Notes under the pieces: model-generated
What the model was told of the DNA's origin: nothing
The model's input: only the letters and a program-made list of their open reading frames with translations
Databases searched by the model: none
Source of the DNA: Colwellia sp. 12G3
GTDB lineage: Bacteria; Pseudomonadota; Gammaproteobacteria; Enterobacterales; Alteromonadaceae
Assembly: GCF_002836775.1 (NCBI RefSeq)
Contig: NZ_PJAQ01000054.1
Location: forward strand, 186,001-250,000
Direction of reading: 5' to 3'
DNA: 64,000 nucleotides
Made by a program: the position numbers and the translations under genes
Shown here: positions 63,941 to 64,000 of the stretch, in pieces
How the letters are laid out: every line of letters begins with the position of its first letter
How positions within the stretch are numbered: position 1 is the stretch's first letter

Positions 63941-64000
63941 CTATTTTACAGGATCTAACCAGCTTTCTGGCACTTCAGTAGTCCCATCAAAAATACCAAA
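63941..64000 (-). CDS. ilvE: Branched-chain amino acid aminotransferase, C-terminal end
   Basis: The last 19 codons of a gene entering from the right edge: FGIFDGTTEVPESWLDPVK and stop. The ending FGxFxGxTE...WLD.V is that of the large class IV aminotransferase IlvE (E. coli ends with a closely similar segment). The position just upstream of ilvD fits the ilvE-D-A operon order. Only 60 bp are visible. Confidence 0.75.
   Translation of the reverse strand, partial: FGIFDGTTEVPESWLDPVK

Overview
The window looks like chromosome of a marine gammaproteobacterium of the Alteromonadales, most likely Colwellia or a close relative. This rests on low GC, AT-rich intergenic DNA, the gene families present, and dispersed hairpin repeats of a kind I associate with these genomes; no 16S gene is present to prove it. 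I found no tRNA, rRNA, prophage or CRISPR array.

Layout. 1-4.3 kb is ordinary core: the start of a PqiA-like gene, a three-haem cytochrome c4-like protein divergent from engB, and an MsbA-type ABC exporter. 4.3-18.3 kb is a sensory and accessory stretch with several broken genes: a serine recombinase with a frameshift, a start-less gene remnant, a 1302-residue hybrid sensor kinase, an outer-membrane beta-barrel protein, a frameshifted chemoreceptor, a three-gene phosphorelay cluster (HTH-receiver, PAS kinase, single receiver) and a decayed TetR/RutR-type regulator. An OmpV/MipA porin-like gene follows.

19.8-34.2 kb, all on the minus strand, is an essentially complete purine-to-malate catabolic cluster: xdhA-xdhB-xdhC, allB, alc, uraD, uraH, allA, guaD, puuD and glcB. 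Guanine and xanthine go to urate; a membrane urate oxidase with its own cytochrome c domain (PuuD) replaces soluble uricase; HIU hydrolase, OHCU decarboxylase, allantoinase, allantoicase and ureidoglycolate lyase yield glyoxylate and urea; malate synthase G fixes the glyoxylate onto acetyl-CoA. No urease or purine permease lies in the window. A promoter with an overlapping palindrome sits in front of xdhA.

34.7-49.3 kb is a mosaic of envelope and regulatory genes: a secreted SUMF1-fold protein with Fn3-like and carbohydrate-binding-like domains, a membrane TPR protein, two CadC/ToxR-like membrane regulators, a HupE/UreJ-like membrane protein with a partner, a renal-dipeptidase-type lipoprotein, a trypsin-like protease fused to a TonB C-terminal domain, and a periplasmic SBP-like protein. 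49.6-56.4 kb is a copper/silver efflux operon (a Met/His/Cys-rich small protein, then cusC-cusB-cusA). 56.7-59.9 kb carries glpK, a small membrane protein and an SPFH/prohibitin protein. 60.0-64.0 kb is the end of an ilv operon (ilvE tail, ilvD, ilvA).

At least three families of structured intergenic repeats are scattered through the window, including inside the purine and ilv transcription units.
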